Origin: Crocodylus rhombifer | Lineage: Eukaryota > Chordata > Crocodylia > Crocodylidae | Assembly (NCBI GenBank): GCA_038503035.1 | Contig: JAVSML010024346.1 | Location: 310,001 to 374,000, forward strand | DNA length: 64,000 nt | Direction of reading: 5' to 3' | The notes under the pieces: generated by a model | Databases searched by the model: none | What the model saw: the letters and a program-made list of their open reading frames with translations, nothing else | Told to the model about the DNA's origin: nothing | Translations under genes and position numbers: made by a program | In this document: in pieces, positions 9,401 to 19,998 of the stretch | How the letters are laid out: each line of letters begins with the position of its first letter | Position numbering within the stretch: the first letter of the stretch is position 1

Positions 9401-12400
9401 CCAACTGATAAAGGGGTAAAAAGGGGTCAGAACGGGAAGCAGCAGAGGTTTTTTGTGGGTATTGGGGCAATTTCTCCACCCCTAAGCAGTGAAAATTCAT
9501 GTGTTGGAGTCACAACAGCTGGCAACACTGCAGTGACATAGCTTTGTTCTGGTTTTCCCACTGACTTCCTAAGACTGTCCCCCTGCCATCCCAGCTCCAT
9601 CTCTCCATCCACTTAGACTCTGATCCCACAAGGACAAGTGTAGGTGGGGGAAACTGCCACCTCCGTCTGAAACCACAGCGACTGTACTGAGCCTCCGGCT
9701 GGGATCGGGGCTCTAGACTTTTTCTTTGGGGCCAGTGAATGTCTTTTGCTGTGCTGGCAGCCAGTATAGCACCCATGATAAAATGTGAGTGCTAAGAGAA
9801 TTTGGGGAGATGTCAAGCAACATCTATTAGAGAAGAAAAAAAGATTTTTTCCCCTTTTTAAAAAATTTTCAGTATAGATCAGACTAAAAATTAATCCACA
9901 ATCAATAGACCTGTTCATTTAACAGTCTCTCTGCGGTAGACTTCTGCCACTATGAATCTGAAAAACACTAGCTGAACTGGCTTGAAAATCCTGATGTAAC
10001 AACCAGATGAATAAAATGAAAAGCACTGCGGCCTGTGGTACTTACTCGAGGATGTATATTAAAGCTGCCTTTATTTTTCATGGATTTCTAAATGTTTCTA
10101 TAAAATGATTACCGTCTCTGCTCTTCATTATGCTTTCCTGTGCAATGTTGCCTTTGATTAATGGTTCCTAGGCCATAGCTCCTGACCATCCTAATCCCCC
10201 CATTTTGCATAACTTAATATGTGTACCTTGTGGAAACACAAAAAGAAAAAAGAAGACAGTTCAGGCAATAAATTATAATTGCTGCCGAATACAGCCTTCT
10301 GACCATTTTCAAGCAAAAGGAGTGGCGCTGTTTAGCTCCATCCCGGAAAATTATACCCAGATTGCTCATGAACAAGGAGTCTGCTTATATTTCCAGCCAT
10401 ATAGTTTCCTGTCTATATGCTTTCAGTTGTATTCAAATGTACATATGAGAGCAATGCTGGGAGCCTGTAATTTCCCCTTCTGCTCAATGCAATGCTGTAT
10501 TGAAGATGCGTCCCTTTGCATTCTGGTGCCCTTTGACGCTGCTCCTTACTCCTTCTGGGATGGGTTGTGCCTCTCCTACCATTTCTTAAGTGGCTACTGC
10601 AGTGGTTCTGCACGTCAGAAATGGGGAAAACACTGAGAAACTGGTGGAGATCAACAGAAAAGACTGAGCAAGTGAAAGGCTGGGTTAAATATGCATGGCT
10701 CCGCTATGTGACAACAGACCACGAGGAGGAGGGCTTGTAGACTTCACAGAGGCAGTAAGGAAGTGGATTTTAAGAAGGGTCAAAGGTTAGTGTGCTGCTA
10801 CCCTTCCTTCATTTACTTAAACATTTATAAATCACAAATCTATCACACAACTCAGTAGCACAGAGTCCGCAATTGAGATTCTCCAGGCCACCGCTTCCTC
10901 CGCATCCTTCGGTCAACACATAAGGAGAAGCCTGGGAGAGCAGACTGGCTTTGCAGAGCAGCACGCTCAGGCATTAACGGACTAGGGGAGGGAGATAAAG
11001 TCTCATGGGAAGCCATTCGCTTGGAAGACGCCGTCTTCAGCCCTCCACCTCTGGAGCCGAGGGCACCATGTGAGGGATCAGAAAGCATGCAGAAGCAACG
11101 TGCTGTGCGTGGCATGGCCTTTTGCCCTTGCTGAAGGTTGAGTACTCGTCAAGGGTTGCAGCAATGCAGGCACAGGTGACGAGGGCATGGACAGCCAAAT
11201 CAGACAGCCACGTCAGAAAGACAAGGTCAGAACATCCTGACCAGGAACGGATGGAAGAAAGCGCCACCTCGACCTCCAGAAACAGCAGAGCCTCCAACAA
11301 GCTGAGCACGAGGAGCAAAACTTCCTTGGTCTCTTATAGTTTTGTGTCTTTCCCCTCCACCCCTTGAACTGCCAACCTTGTTTTGGCCGGTCTTACTTGG
11401 ATTGAGCATCGGGCAGCTAATTCCCAGGCCAAGGCCATGCCTCATTTCCCCGGGCACTGGAAAAACGACCACGTTCCCTTTGGGACTGATGAGAACTAGA
11501 GCTAGAGATAATGATATCAATATACTGAAGGAACCAAGCCATCCCACCTCGCCTTGTCCTACAATGCCTCCCAGACCTCCTAAATTGAAAGGATGGTGGA
11601 GCAGCTTAATGAACAAGAGCTTGGTAAATGGGTGACCTACCGAATCATTCAACGGCAACTGCTGCCATGGACATGGGAAGTAAGTGAGCTCAGGAGGAGC
11701 CAAGTCCCGTAACAATATTCCCTAAATACTGAGGATTACTGACCTCTGGAGCAGGCGTGCTAAAACCAGAACCACAAACTCAGCCACCAGAGACATTAAA
11801 AAACCAGACCAGATCCTTGAAAATTTTCAGTGACCCTGCACTAATGGAGGAGTCAGTAAAACAGTCAGGCTACAGTCAGGTTCTCACAGATCTCATCTCT
11901 GGAAGGATGTAACTACAGCTTTACATTATGGGAAATATTTGCAGGACACCTAAATGAATTAAAACTCTACACAGCATTAAAATCAAGTGGAATTAGGATA
12001 CCTAAGGTGACTTGGGAGCCTTTGAAATGTCTATCCCAAGTCTCCCTGCCCAACTGGAAATTCGAGTTGCAGTTCTGCAACAAAAGGAGCCCGTTTGTGA
12101 AGCTCAGATTTCATTTTCATTTGTTATTGGGCAAAATAATTCTCTTTTTGAGCACTGACTTCCAAAGGGTACCATTTACTGTCTCAGCAACAGCGTGATG
12201 GGTTATCTGATTACTCCTTAAATTGCCACAAGACTAAATTAACTGGCAAGACAAATTTGTCCGGTGTCTTCTTTCCCCTAGTAAAGCTAAAACAAAAATC
12301 CACTCTTAACGGCAGTTATATGACAAGTATATTAAGAAGATGGCAACATCCTTTATGCCGGCCATAGACAAGACGCTGTGCAAAGCCGCACTTTTAAGCC

Positions 12401-12860
12401 TTTCTCCAAGGCACTAGCTAAGGCTGGGGCTGGGGACTGGGTTGTGCCAATGCTCCTGCCTGGACTTAAAGCTGGAGGTTTCTGGCTAGAGGGTCTTGCT
12501 CCACCGTTCAGGGCCAGACCGATGCTGTATTTGGGATCAGGAAACAATTTTACCCCACGGTCACACTGGTACAACTGGGGAAGAGGGGTTTGCCTTTCTT
12601 TGTTGTGGGGGATGTGACCGTGCCCTGGGATCTCTTGAGCATATATTAACAACCTAACAGCAGCGAGATGTTGGCTGCCGTGGTCCCCCTGCTTCACCTG
12701 TGGCAGTCCGGGACAAATGCTGTCTCAGAGCTGTGCAGCCTGGGACCTGGACTTGATGCTCCCATCTCAGGACTGTCCCATCCGATTTGGGATGGGTCGT
12801 CACCCTACCATCTTCCCGAGGGAGCCAGGGTCCTCGGGCCCCCATGTACTTGGCACCTAT
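6405..12860 (-). other. Long intron, mostly unique-looking
   Basis: This is the upstream intron of the FAM168A exon. I recognise no repeat with confidence and no second exon in these 6.4 kb. Several AT-rich parts free of repeat signatures (7540-7860, 10090-10620, 12000-12240) could be conserved non-coding sequence. A 143-codon plus-strand frame at 10205-10636 and a 162-codon minus-strand frame at 11227-11715 have no family resemblance and I do not call them genes. Confidence 0.5.
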
Positions 12861-12865
12861 GATCC

Positions 12866-12932
12866 TCCTTCAGGCAGGGGTTGGACTAGATCTATGGAGA
12901 TCCCTTCCAGCCCTCCTTCTCTGTGATTTTCT
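12866..12932 (+). mobile_element. CR1 3' tail, sense
   Basis: The phrases caggggttggactagatcta and gatcccttccagccctcctt followed by ctctgtgatt are the last bases of a CR1 element in forward orientation. The copy is 5'-truncated to about 65 bp. Confidence 0.75.
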
Positions 12933-13239
12933 CCAGATAGCATCCATCACTGGGGACTCAATCTAACTGCTGTTCAAACTCTGCTTGCAATATCTCAAGA
13001 GCCAATTAATGACTAAAATGCAACTGAATAAAAACCCAGGCAGCCAAGCAAAACTTCACGTATCGTATAATCCATTGTTCCAAAATGGATAATTCAAGGG
13101 CCCATTTTACTAATTCCCTCTTTTAAAGCCCTGGATGTATTTATGCCAATTTGTTTCCAGTTGGTGATACTATTTAGGACTGTGACACAACCAGAAGTCT
13201 TTTGTCTTTACAACACATACTTGGCTCAGCGATTTTAAG

Positions 13240-13315
13240 CTTGCCGATAAGCAATAGTAAATAGGTCGAGATGTCTAACCCTTTCTGCTGCAAAGTCCCC
13301 TCAGATGAAGCTTTT
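13240..13315 (+). repeat. Left arm of 76-bp inverted repeat pair
   Basis: This segment is repeated in reverse complement at 14283-14358. I count 70 identical positions of 76, including an uninterrupted identical run of about 41 bp around ggtcgagatgtctaaccctt. Weaker similarity with gaps continues outward (caacac...ttggc) for some 30 bp. No transposon family is recognised and no target duplication is obvious. Confidence 0.85.
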
Positions 13316-14282
13316 CACATCCAAGTTACCTGCCTTTTACGTCCAGAGGATCCTCCGCCAGTACCGATTCTTTCATTTTCTAGATCTGCCTAAGGATTAC
13401 AGGATTTAAAAGGCAGCGCATGTTTGCTGCGCTCTTCGGGCCACAGGAAACAGCGGCACAGCTTTAGGCGCTTCTGAAATATGTCGCCCCCCTTCCCTTC
13501 ACACTGATTGAGGATTTATGCATGCAAAGCCTCACATTTTGTGAAATGAGGGTGTGAATCTGGTACTTGAGAAATTACCATAGAACAGTGAAATTACAGA
13601 GCAGACGCCATGCAGGCTCCCTCACGCAGCCCTGCCAAAATCCTCCCTAATCTCCACCTGTAACAACGCTCTTCTTGAGCGCTGATTGCTGGCAGTATTG
13701 AAAGCACAAAGAATGCACCTAATTATGCAACGATTTGGGGATATGGAGAAAATAGCTGATAAGGACATCTGTGAACTAATTCTGCGTTTGAAGCCAAGTC
13801 TTCAGAGCAGAACAGCTGTTACATTAAGGAAATGATGGTGATCCGAGAGTCTGTGCAGACACCGTTCTCTCATTATACCAGGATCTTTCCCCATCTGGGG
13901 CGATGAGGTTTCTTCTACTTTCATGCTGCGTGCAGCTGAGGACTTGGACACTGGGTGTGCCCTGTCCTTTGCTGGGAGCTGTCCCAGGGGGTTGTTTCAA
14001 CAGCTCAGCTCTGTGCTGGGAAAGTGCAGCTGGGAGATGGGGGATCAAGAATTCAAGTCTTCACGTCTATATGCCCACTTGCATGCAGCCAACCCCAGCA
14101 ATTAAGCAGCGTAGATGACTTAAAAGGGTTGAGTGCACAACCCAGTGCTGCTCCCAGGAGGTCTGCATGGAGACAACAAGGGCAGCCCCTTGGTCACAAG
14201 TGACTTGCTCATCTTGGAGCCTGTCTCCCAATTCCTTTCTTAGTTAGTCGCACTGACACTCGAGTAGGCCAAGAGACTTGCT
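13316..14282. other. Spacer between inverted arms, unassigned
   Basis: This is 967 bp of mixed composition. The part from about 13490 to 13800 looks like ordinary conserved-type intron. It contains motifs such as ctgataagg and ttatgcatgcaaag that could be factor sites, but I cannot show it. From 13900 the sequence becomes richer in G and C. The overlapping frames of 60-82 codons at 13900-14200 have no protein features. No transposase remnant is visible. Confidence 0.4.
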
Positions 14283-14358
14283 AAAAGCTCCATCTGACGG
14301 GACTTTGCAGCAGAAAGGGTTAGACATCTCGACCTATTTGCTATTACATATTGGCAAG
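14283..14358 (-). repeat. Right arm of 76-bp inverted repeat pair
   Basis: This is the reverse complement of 13240-13315 at about 92 percent identity by my count. The similarity of the two arms contrasts with the heavily decayed TE copies elsewhere in the window. It points either to a younger duplication or to sequence conversion between arms. Confidence 0.85.
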
Positions 14359-14671
14359 CAGCAGCCTCCATGCCAAGTGTTGGATCTTGTTTAGCACTGA
14401 GGCCTCAAGCACATATCCTCCAGGTTTCACTTAGCCCCAGAATGAAATCTGGCCTCTTGTGTTTAAAGGGGAAGTTTCTTGAATTTGTATGGATTTCTTT
14501 CTGTGGTGGAAAATCTACCCGCCGTTTTTCAGAGGGCTAGAAGCGAAGTCTCCCCTCTCGAGAGGAGACACGAGTTCTGCTAGGCAGATTTTCTTGTGTT
14601 TTCTTGGTAGCATCTTAACTTGGAAGAAGAACAAGACTTGTAACGTCAGCCCTGTTTTGCCAGGTTACAAG

Positions 14672-15215
14672 TACTGTATTTACTTGGATCTCTCCCATTC
14701 AGCAAGGGGAGGAAAGCCCCTTATCTTAGATTTGCATGGGGGGGCAGGTGGCAGCTCTGGCTCTCCACTCTGGCCCTGAGCCCAGGTCGGGACTAGAGTC
14801 GCACCCACAGCAGCCTCCTGTGCCCTTCCTTCCCCCCTGCCCTTGCCCTCTATAGCACCTTCTGCCCCCTCCCTTCCTGCCCCCATGCCTTTACTGTCAG
14901 GCAGAGCTCAGCTCTGGCTTGGGCTGGGTTCCCTCCTGGCCATGGAGGACATGGAAACTGCCCCCTTGCCTGCTCCACTGCTGCACGGCTCAGCAAGGGC
15001 TGAGTTTCTATGTCCTGTGCTCAGGAGCAGTGTCTGACAAAGTGGAAAAGGAGGGGCAGGGGTTGTGGGGAGCTGGGCATGGGAAGAGGGTGCCAGTGGG
15101 AGGGGCAGGAAGGCTGTAGGGGGAAGAAGGGGGGGGGCAGAGGGCAAGAGGGCCAGCAGCAGTGGAAAGAGACAAATTTAAGACGATCCTCCAGTTCTAT
15201 ACCTGGAAAATGATA
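14672..15215. mobile_element. GC-rich MITE-like element
   Basis: The left part begins tactgtatttacttggatct and continues aggggaggaaagccccttat then cttagatttgcatggggg. The right part has gacaaatttaagacgatcct. These recall a widespread vertebrate element with termini like 'tactgtatttactcgaat' and 'aaatttaagacgacc'. The middle is a GC-rich, low-complexity stretch. The right terminus is not exact and no target duplication is seen. Confidence 0.5.
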
Positions 15216-16660
15216 ACCGGTTGGGATATGGACACCTCAAACCAGTCACCATGAGTCAAGCTCCAGTGGGAACTTGCTGCAGAGCAGGACACACACTGTA
15301 ATCACCCATTATATTACCCACTTGGGGTGAGGCAATGGTCAGAAGAATGGGTGGATGCCGTTCTTTCTCTAGGGGCCCGCTGGCTGCGTGAACTCAAAGT
15401 GAAGTCTGCTTTACTTGGAAGTCTCCAATAGCCTGCTTTGTGTGACACTTCATTCCCCTTAGCCCTGAAGAGTCAGCAGGGATCTGTGCACCAGCAACTG
15501 GATTAACAACTAAGTTCTCCGTGGAGGGCATCCATGGCTCACATCAGGTGGAAAGGCCTATTCTCGTTAAAAAGTGGTATCCCATGGTGATATTAATACA
15601 GATGCACTTCAGTCAAATGCTATGTAAGACCTACCAAATGACAATTTTTCTAGCATTTTTCCGGTCTCTAATTTCTCACTCTTCTTCCAATCAGTCCAAA
15701 AGCTAACGAGGTGAGATGATTTAAGGAATTCCTTTCCCTAAAATTTGCCTCCTGTCTGCCTTGAGAGTTAGCTCTCATCAAGGGATGTCCAGTGTGGAGA
15801 GACCTCCTTCAGGAAAGAAAGCTTTCTTGACCTGAAATTTGGGTGGGGGGGCAAAGAAAATGAAAAAGCAGTTGCTTCCATTGCTTGAGCTTTTCAATCT
15901 GTAAAATGGCAACAATTCCCCCTGCCGTCCAACCCTCACCAGTGTTTGCGAGGCATAAGTCACTCGTTTTTGGACCTTTGAGATGCTCGCTGCTATAGAG
16001 GTGCAAGTGATTACCTGTAATTCATTTACCAGACTCTTTACAAGCCTCTGATACAGCTACAACATCACCACGGCTTTCAGAAGCAAGCATTCCTTGTTAA
16101 CCTTGTGCTTTACCAACCATGCTGGGAAAGTTTCCATAGCAACTCTATTGATAGTCTTGGATGGAAGTACTTCGGTTCGGCTTTTTCTGGAGTAGTTTGT
16201 AATGTAAATTCAGTCCGGCATGCTTCCTCGTGTGAGAGCGATTCCAACCTCTTTGTGCCCTCCAGTTATAGGTTATGACAGTGCATTCATAATAACTGTT
16301 CAGAAAACACTCCTCTGGGATTTGCTTAAAATGTATTTGTTCATCTGGCTAATTTTCAATTCATCAGGTTCAGCTCTGCTCACAAATCTTTCTGCTAACT
16401 TTGCCTAGCCGGCTGCCACCCCAAGAAGAAACAACTGCAGGTCTCGACAGATCATTTCTCTTCCCGGTGTAATATAAGCCTATACCTCATCAGTTCAAAC
16501 CATTTAAAGGAAAGTTGCAATCTTAAATCCTAGGCTCACTTTTAATTGGTAACGGGCAATTTGTCAGTGCTGGTTTTCTACTGACCACTTTCTATCTTCT
16601 GATCTGTCCACTTTATACTTGTGATGGATGGGCCTGAAAATATTCACCAGTCTTATTGCA
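15216..16660. other. Intron, nothing recognised
   Basis: No gene or clear repeat is recognised. It has ordinary intron-like composition with a few short homopolymers. Confidence 0.4.
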
Positions 16661-16669
16661 GCAACCTCT

Positions 16670-16850
16670 ATGGCCCCAACAAGCATGGAGCCATACAGTG
16701 CCAGGTGCTATAAAAACAGTGGAGAGTCCTGGCCCAAAGAGTATATAATGTAATGAGATAAGACCACAAACAGGAGAAAGGAAGTATTATTCCCATTTTA
16801 CACTTTGGATTCTGATCCAGAGAGAGATTAAATGACTAATCTAGGTAATA
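16670..16850 (-). mobile_element. MIR/L2-type fragment, antisense
   Basis: The ordered phrases tacagtgccaggtgctataa, cctggcccaaagagtatata, tattattcccattttaca and cagagagagattaaatgac match the reversed 3' half of MIR/L2-type repeats known across amniotes. Confidence 0.65.
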
Positions 16851-16899
16851 ATGACTTACCTAAAGAAACATTTTCAATGTTGTGAGTCATGGAAAATTA

Positions 16900-17345
16900 C
16901 TGCCCAAACCAGAAAAGCTGGGGATCGTTGGATCTACAGCAGGTGGATCAGGAGCTGTTTCAATGGGAGCCCACCGTGGGTTATGTTGAAAGGCAAGTGA
17001 TTTGGCTGGAGGGTGGTTAGTTACCATTGGTGTTCCTCAGCAATGGGTCTTAGGACCTATCCTATTTAATATTTTTATCAGTAACCTTGCTATTAGAACT
17101 AGATTTGCAGATGACGAAGCTGGGGGGTGGAGGGATGCTGCTTATATGGAAAATGACCAGATGGTTATACAAAAGATTTAGATACTCTTGTGGAATGGAG
17201 CATTATACATGCTAGGAAATGCAACGGCATGCACTTAGGGGCAAATAACATGACTATAAGATGAGGGCACATACATTGGAGACAACTGATGAAGACCAGG
17301 ACCTTGATGTACCGGAAAACTGTAGGATGACTATGATTTGCTAGC
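16900..17345 (+). mobile_element. CR1 reverse-transcriptase fragment, sense
   Basis: The forward translation near 17030 gives GVPQQWVLGPILFNIFISNL, the conserved stretch before the active site in CR1-clade reverse transcriptases. Next, 17104-17115 encodes FADD, the catalytic motif (F/Y-A-D-D). Stops and frame changes lie on both sides, so the copy is dead. At its 3' end an 11-bp inverted repeat (gtaggatgact at 17322-17332 and its complement at 17353-17363) can form a small hairpin. Confidence 0.82.
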
Positions 17346-17407
17346 AGACTACAGTCATCCTACATGGACTGGACTCAATAGCTCTATCCAGTGTTACGTT
17401 GCCTTGC

Positions 17408-17495
17408 TTCTGGGCAAGGGTCACACAAGAAGTCCTGGGACAGAGCTGGGAACTGAAACCAAGTCTGCTGTGCCTCAATCCAGTGTCTTAAGCAC
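17408..17495 (-). mobile_element. MIR-type SINE fragment, antisense
   Basis: The phrases aagggtcacacaagaagtcc, cagagctgggaactgaaacc and ccagtgtcttaagcaca are the reversed CORE/tRNA-like part of a MIR-type SINE. Confidence 0.65.
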
Positions 17496-17499
17496 AAAA

Positions 17500-18000
17500 C
17501 AACCCTTCTGCTTCTCATGGCTTCAGCTGCGGGGTTTTAAAGGACAACACTTTACAGCCATGATGCTTGTACATTTTCTGCAGCAGCAGGTTCTTCCCTC
17601 CAGCAAACAGAGCCTTGCCGCCATAGGCCTACGGATAATCCACTGGCCAGGCCCCTCTTCTGTCAAACAAGCTGACACCTAGGATGCTATACCCCTGCGA
17701 TGTGATGTGCGAATGTGAAAAAGACTATTGCATATCCAGCCTTGAAATCTGCATTGTGGAGTGCGGTACTTTTAGGATCCCCTGAACATTGTTAGGGTAA
17801 CTGTATTTGGATCTTGGGGAGCACTGGATTTGCAGCTAAATGCAAGGCTTTAAACTGTGTCTCAGCAAAAGCTGCTGGTCACAAAGCAAATCGTTATTAT
17901 GATTAATAATTATCATATTAATAATGATATATTAAAAGTAACTTTGCAAATGTTTAGGCAAGCAGTTTTCTAACAGTGGGGTAGTGTGTAGGACATATGG
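17500..18000. other. Intron; AT-rich imperfect palindrome
   Basis: No gene is recognised. At 17893-17936 an AT-rich stretch made of attaat, attatc and attaataatgat units forms an imperfect palindrome, probably simple-sequence in origin. Confidence 0.4.
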
Positions 18001-18534
18001 TGTAAGAAAAACAAGATGCAGCCCACCAGCTATCATCAAGAGATAAAGCAGAAGCAAGACCTTGGAGATGAAGAAGGAATCAGCAAGAAACCAGAAAGAA
18101 CCAGCAAGTGACTGGGAAAAACCAGGTTCACGGTCTTACGCATGCGCTAATAGCAAAAAGGCATGTACATGAATGAAATGCATAGGCAATCCCATGCTAA
18201 TGAAGTAAACAGTAAACAGGGGTGGAGCTTGAAATAGGAGGACATATGGGTGGAACCAAAGGGGGGGCGAAGGTGGAGTAAATGTTAATGCGCATGAACC
18301 AAGGTGTATAAAACGTGAAAAGAACTAATGTTCAGTGCAGGTCCCCTGGTTCACAGGCTGTGTGCCTGTGAAGGACCTGGCCCAAAGCCGTCTCCATTGT
18401 GAATAAAGCTGTTGTGAGCGATGTGTGCTGGTGTTTGCTCCCTGCTTGCTCTGGCTAATGAGTAACAGGATCCATGAGCAATCGGATCATCGACTCGCTA
18501 GTCGTTGGGTGCCTCATGGACTTGGGGTCTAACA
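18001..18534 (+). mobile_element. Solo retroviral-type LTR
   Basis: The 534-bp unit starts TGTAAG and ends CTAACA, so it has the TG...CA ends and a short imperfect terminal inverted repeat. Inside are a TATA box (tataaaa, 18307-18313), a candidate R/U5 region and a polyadenylation signal (aataaa, 18402-18407) in the right order for an LTR read on the plus strand. No gag, pol or env sequence lies on either side and no second LTR was found, so it is probably a solo LTR left by recombination. The flanks show only a weak match (tat...), so the target duplication has decayed. Confidence 0.8.
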
Positions 18535-18729
18535 TATATTACCCAGCTAGTTGCAGTGGTGGGCACTCATTTCCCCTGTTGTTCCCTATGACATGCTGCA
18601 GGCTGTCCTTGGCATTTATGGCTTACACCTTATAGTTTTTTGTGAGGGCTTTTTAAAATGGATTGGACTCCAGTGTCATGTTGCCTTGCTTCTACACCAA
18701 CAGCCCCTTGCACCTTCTAGCCCTGCTGG

Positions 18730-19800
18730 AGGGGGCCTCCAGCTGCTAGGGCTACAGGGCTAGGGAACTGGGTCCTCAGGCCCCTGCCCCTCCCCAGCAG
18801 TGCCCAAGCCTGGCTGCAACCCAAGAGAGGAGGCAGCAGCTGCTGCAGCAGAGCAGAGCGCAGCTCCTACTGCCCCATGGGTGGCATGGCTGGAGCTGAG
18901 CCTGCGTGGCAGGGCAATGCTGGCTGGCAGCTGCAGGCTCAGGGCTCTCCACCCTGCTGCCCTCCCCCTGGGGCCTCCGCAACCCAGGAGGCAGGACCCG
19001 TTGCGGCACAGCAGAGTGCGGCGGAGAGGGTCGGTGCCACCGCCAGGAGCCCTGCGCCACCACGGCAAAGCATGCCCTGCCCACCTGGCAGCAGTGAGGG
19101 AGGCGGCACAGGGCTGTGAGGGTTGCGGGGGCAGGCAGGGGCGCCTCACCATGGTGGCACTAAGCTCCCTGCTGGGTCCTGCCCACTCTGCTGTGGAGGC
19201 CCTGGGGGAAGGACAGTAGGGCAGGGAGCCTGGAGTCTGCAGCAGGCAGCCTGCATTCACCCTTGCTCCGTGCACAAATCTGGGGGGCATGTGCCCCCCA
19301 TGTCCGCCTCCCCGGGAGTGTGTGCAGTGGTGGGGAGCCAGCTCCCCCACACTGCCCCTGGATGAGCCACCCTTGGCTCTGTCCCCACTCCTGATCTGTG
19401 CTCTGCAGCCATGGATTCCTGCCCCAGGCGCCACACACTGCCCCAGTTGGGCAGCACCCCCAGCCCTGCCCAACTCCCTCCCTCCCTTCCTCACTTTGGG
19501 GCCCTGAATCCTGCCTCATCCCCTCCCCCCCAACTTACCTGCAGGAAGCTGCTCTCATGCTGCCTGGCTGCCAAGCACATGCATACGTGTGCACATGCAC
19601 ATGGTGCCTCCTGCCCGATCGCTCTCCTTCCACTCCCTCCAGCCCCTTGCAGGCAGGAACTCTGCCAGCCTGCAAGGGGAAACCTGCTGTTTCCCACTTT
19701 TTCTCCTTTAAAAGAGAAAAATCTGTGTTTTTCTCCTTAAAATGAGATAATCCGCATTTTACCATGTTTTTCTGTGGCAAACGGAAAACCTGGATCCCTG
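18730..19800. mobile_element. GC-rich repeat, likely DNA transposon
   Basis: The segment is far richer in G and C than its neighbours. It ends in a block of related units with ctcctttaaaagagaaaaat and ttttctccttaaaatgagat, then ggaaaacctggatccctg. The final CCCTG would be the CAGGG terminus of a hAT-like element read backwards. The left limit is uncertain. The 244-codon minus-strand frame at 18760-19494 has a skewed, Gly/Arg/Ala-rich composition with no domain and is best explained by GC content. Confidence 0.45.
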
Positions 19801-19839
19801 TTTATCAGCTAACCTAATGCAGACAGGAGTGCAAATGGG

Positions 19840-19998
19840 CCACAGCCCGCGCGAGGACTGCGGGAACTTTTACCCGGCGGCAGTGGCAACACCCAGTTGA
19901 GAACCATGAAGGCAGCAAACTATTGTTTTCAACCGGTTGCCACAAAATAAAAAGATGTTGTAGAAGGCACTCTAAAACTAAAAAGGCCGAGAACCACT
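19840..19998. mobile_element. hAT-type element, right end
   Basis: The stretch ends in aaaaaggccgagaaccactg, the standard right terminus of the CAGTGGTTCTC hAT group. Internally it has cagttgagaacc near 19892, possibly from an internal rearrangement. The left end is not identified. Confidence 0.55.

Noticed and set aside
10205..10636. 143-codon plus-strand frame, Cys-rich
   Set aside because: The cysteines have no spacing typical of zinc fingers or secreted peptides, and the region looks like ordinary AT-rich intron.
18760..19494. 244-codon minus-strand open frame
   Set aside because: It lies in a GC-rich repeat, is rich in Gly, Arg, Ala and Pro without any domain, and overlaps long frames on the other strand, as expected from composition alone.
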